Assembly (NCBI GenBank): GCA_963576725.1
Contig: OY755242.1
Location: 65,810,238 to 65,874,237 of the forward strand
Length of the DNA stretch: 64,000 nucleotides
Direction of reading: 5' to 3'
DNA from: Azorinus chamasolen
Taxonomy: Eukaryota > Mollusca > Bivalvia > Cardiida > Solecurtidae
Part shown: one piece after another, positions 63,871-64,000 of the stretch
Position numbering within the stretch: position 1 is the first letter of the stretch
Layout: each line of letters opens with the position of its first letter
Notes under the pieces: model-generated
What the model saw: the letters and a program-made list of their open reading frames with translations, nothing else
Told to the model about the DNA's origin: nothing
The model's database searches: none
Position numbers and translations under genes: made by a program

Positions 63871-64000
63871 ATATGCACTGTATTAACAATGTGCCTATAC
63901 AGACATAACACAACTATATTTATATGTGCACATATGAATTACGTTTCCCCGTTTCACTATGACCTTAATTAATTTTAAAGGGAAAGTCAGACCTTTTCTC

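Overview
The window looks like animal nuclear DNA, most probably from a bivalve mollusc (inference). It is AT-rich, almost free of long open frames, and packed with short palindromic transposons, a degraded Ty3/gypsy element, non-LTR retrotransposon ends and long tandem repeats. Host coding sequence appears only as short exons with GT/AG splice sites. Bacterial features such as operons and Shine-Dalgarno sites are absent. The species cannot be fixed from the sequence alone.

Host genes. The best-supported one is a six-exon minus-strand gene running from an ATG at 39646 to a stop at 23654. Its exons are 39554-39646, 33991-34063, 29227-29351, 28297-28371, 26341-26404 and 23654-23709. All five junctions keep frame, giving about 161 residues, and two AATAAA signals follow the stop. 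I do not recognise the product. Less complete genes are: a plus-strand gene ending at 14241-14409 and 19415-19500; a minus-strand terminal exon at 1419-1506 with a possible first exon at 4620-4662; a minus-strand gene starting at 54535, with a further exon at 52065-52127 and a possible terminal exon at 46714-46861; a plus-strand terminal exon at 56495-56637; and a minus-strand terminal exon at 61018-61147.

Mobile DNA. Dozens of 180-320 bp MITEs fill the introns and intergenic space. One group has TTAA ends followed by CCCTTT or CCCATT (piggyBac-like). The other has CAGT...ACTG ends, often with TA duplications (pogo/Tigger-like). Both groups carry a long internal palindrome, very often centred on CTCC-TATA-GGAG. 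The window also holds a 928-bp element with a perfect 10-bp target duplication (38536-39463), a 1505-bp element with 25-bp inverted ends (58802-60306), and a Ty3/gypsy relic with a 3' LTR but no visible 5' LTR or gag (about 40900-45848). There is an APE endonuclease fragment (48466-49560) and the 3' end of another non-LTR element (38030-38481).

Tandem arrays lie at 3.6-4.3, 17.2-18.5, 22.4-22.9, 53.1-54.4 and 57.9-58.2 kb. The 53-54 kb array carries perfect nuclear-receptor response elements in most units.

The most interesting signals are the palindromic core shared by unrelated transposon ends, MITEs sitting directly on splice sites or supplying a stop codon, a minisatellite that has multiplied a splice donor, and the receptor-site satellite.
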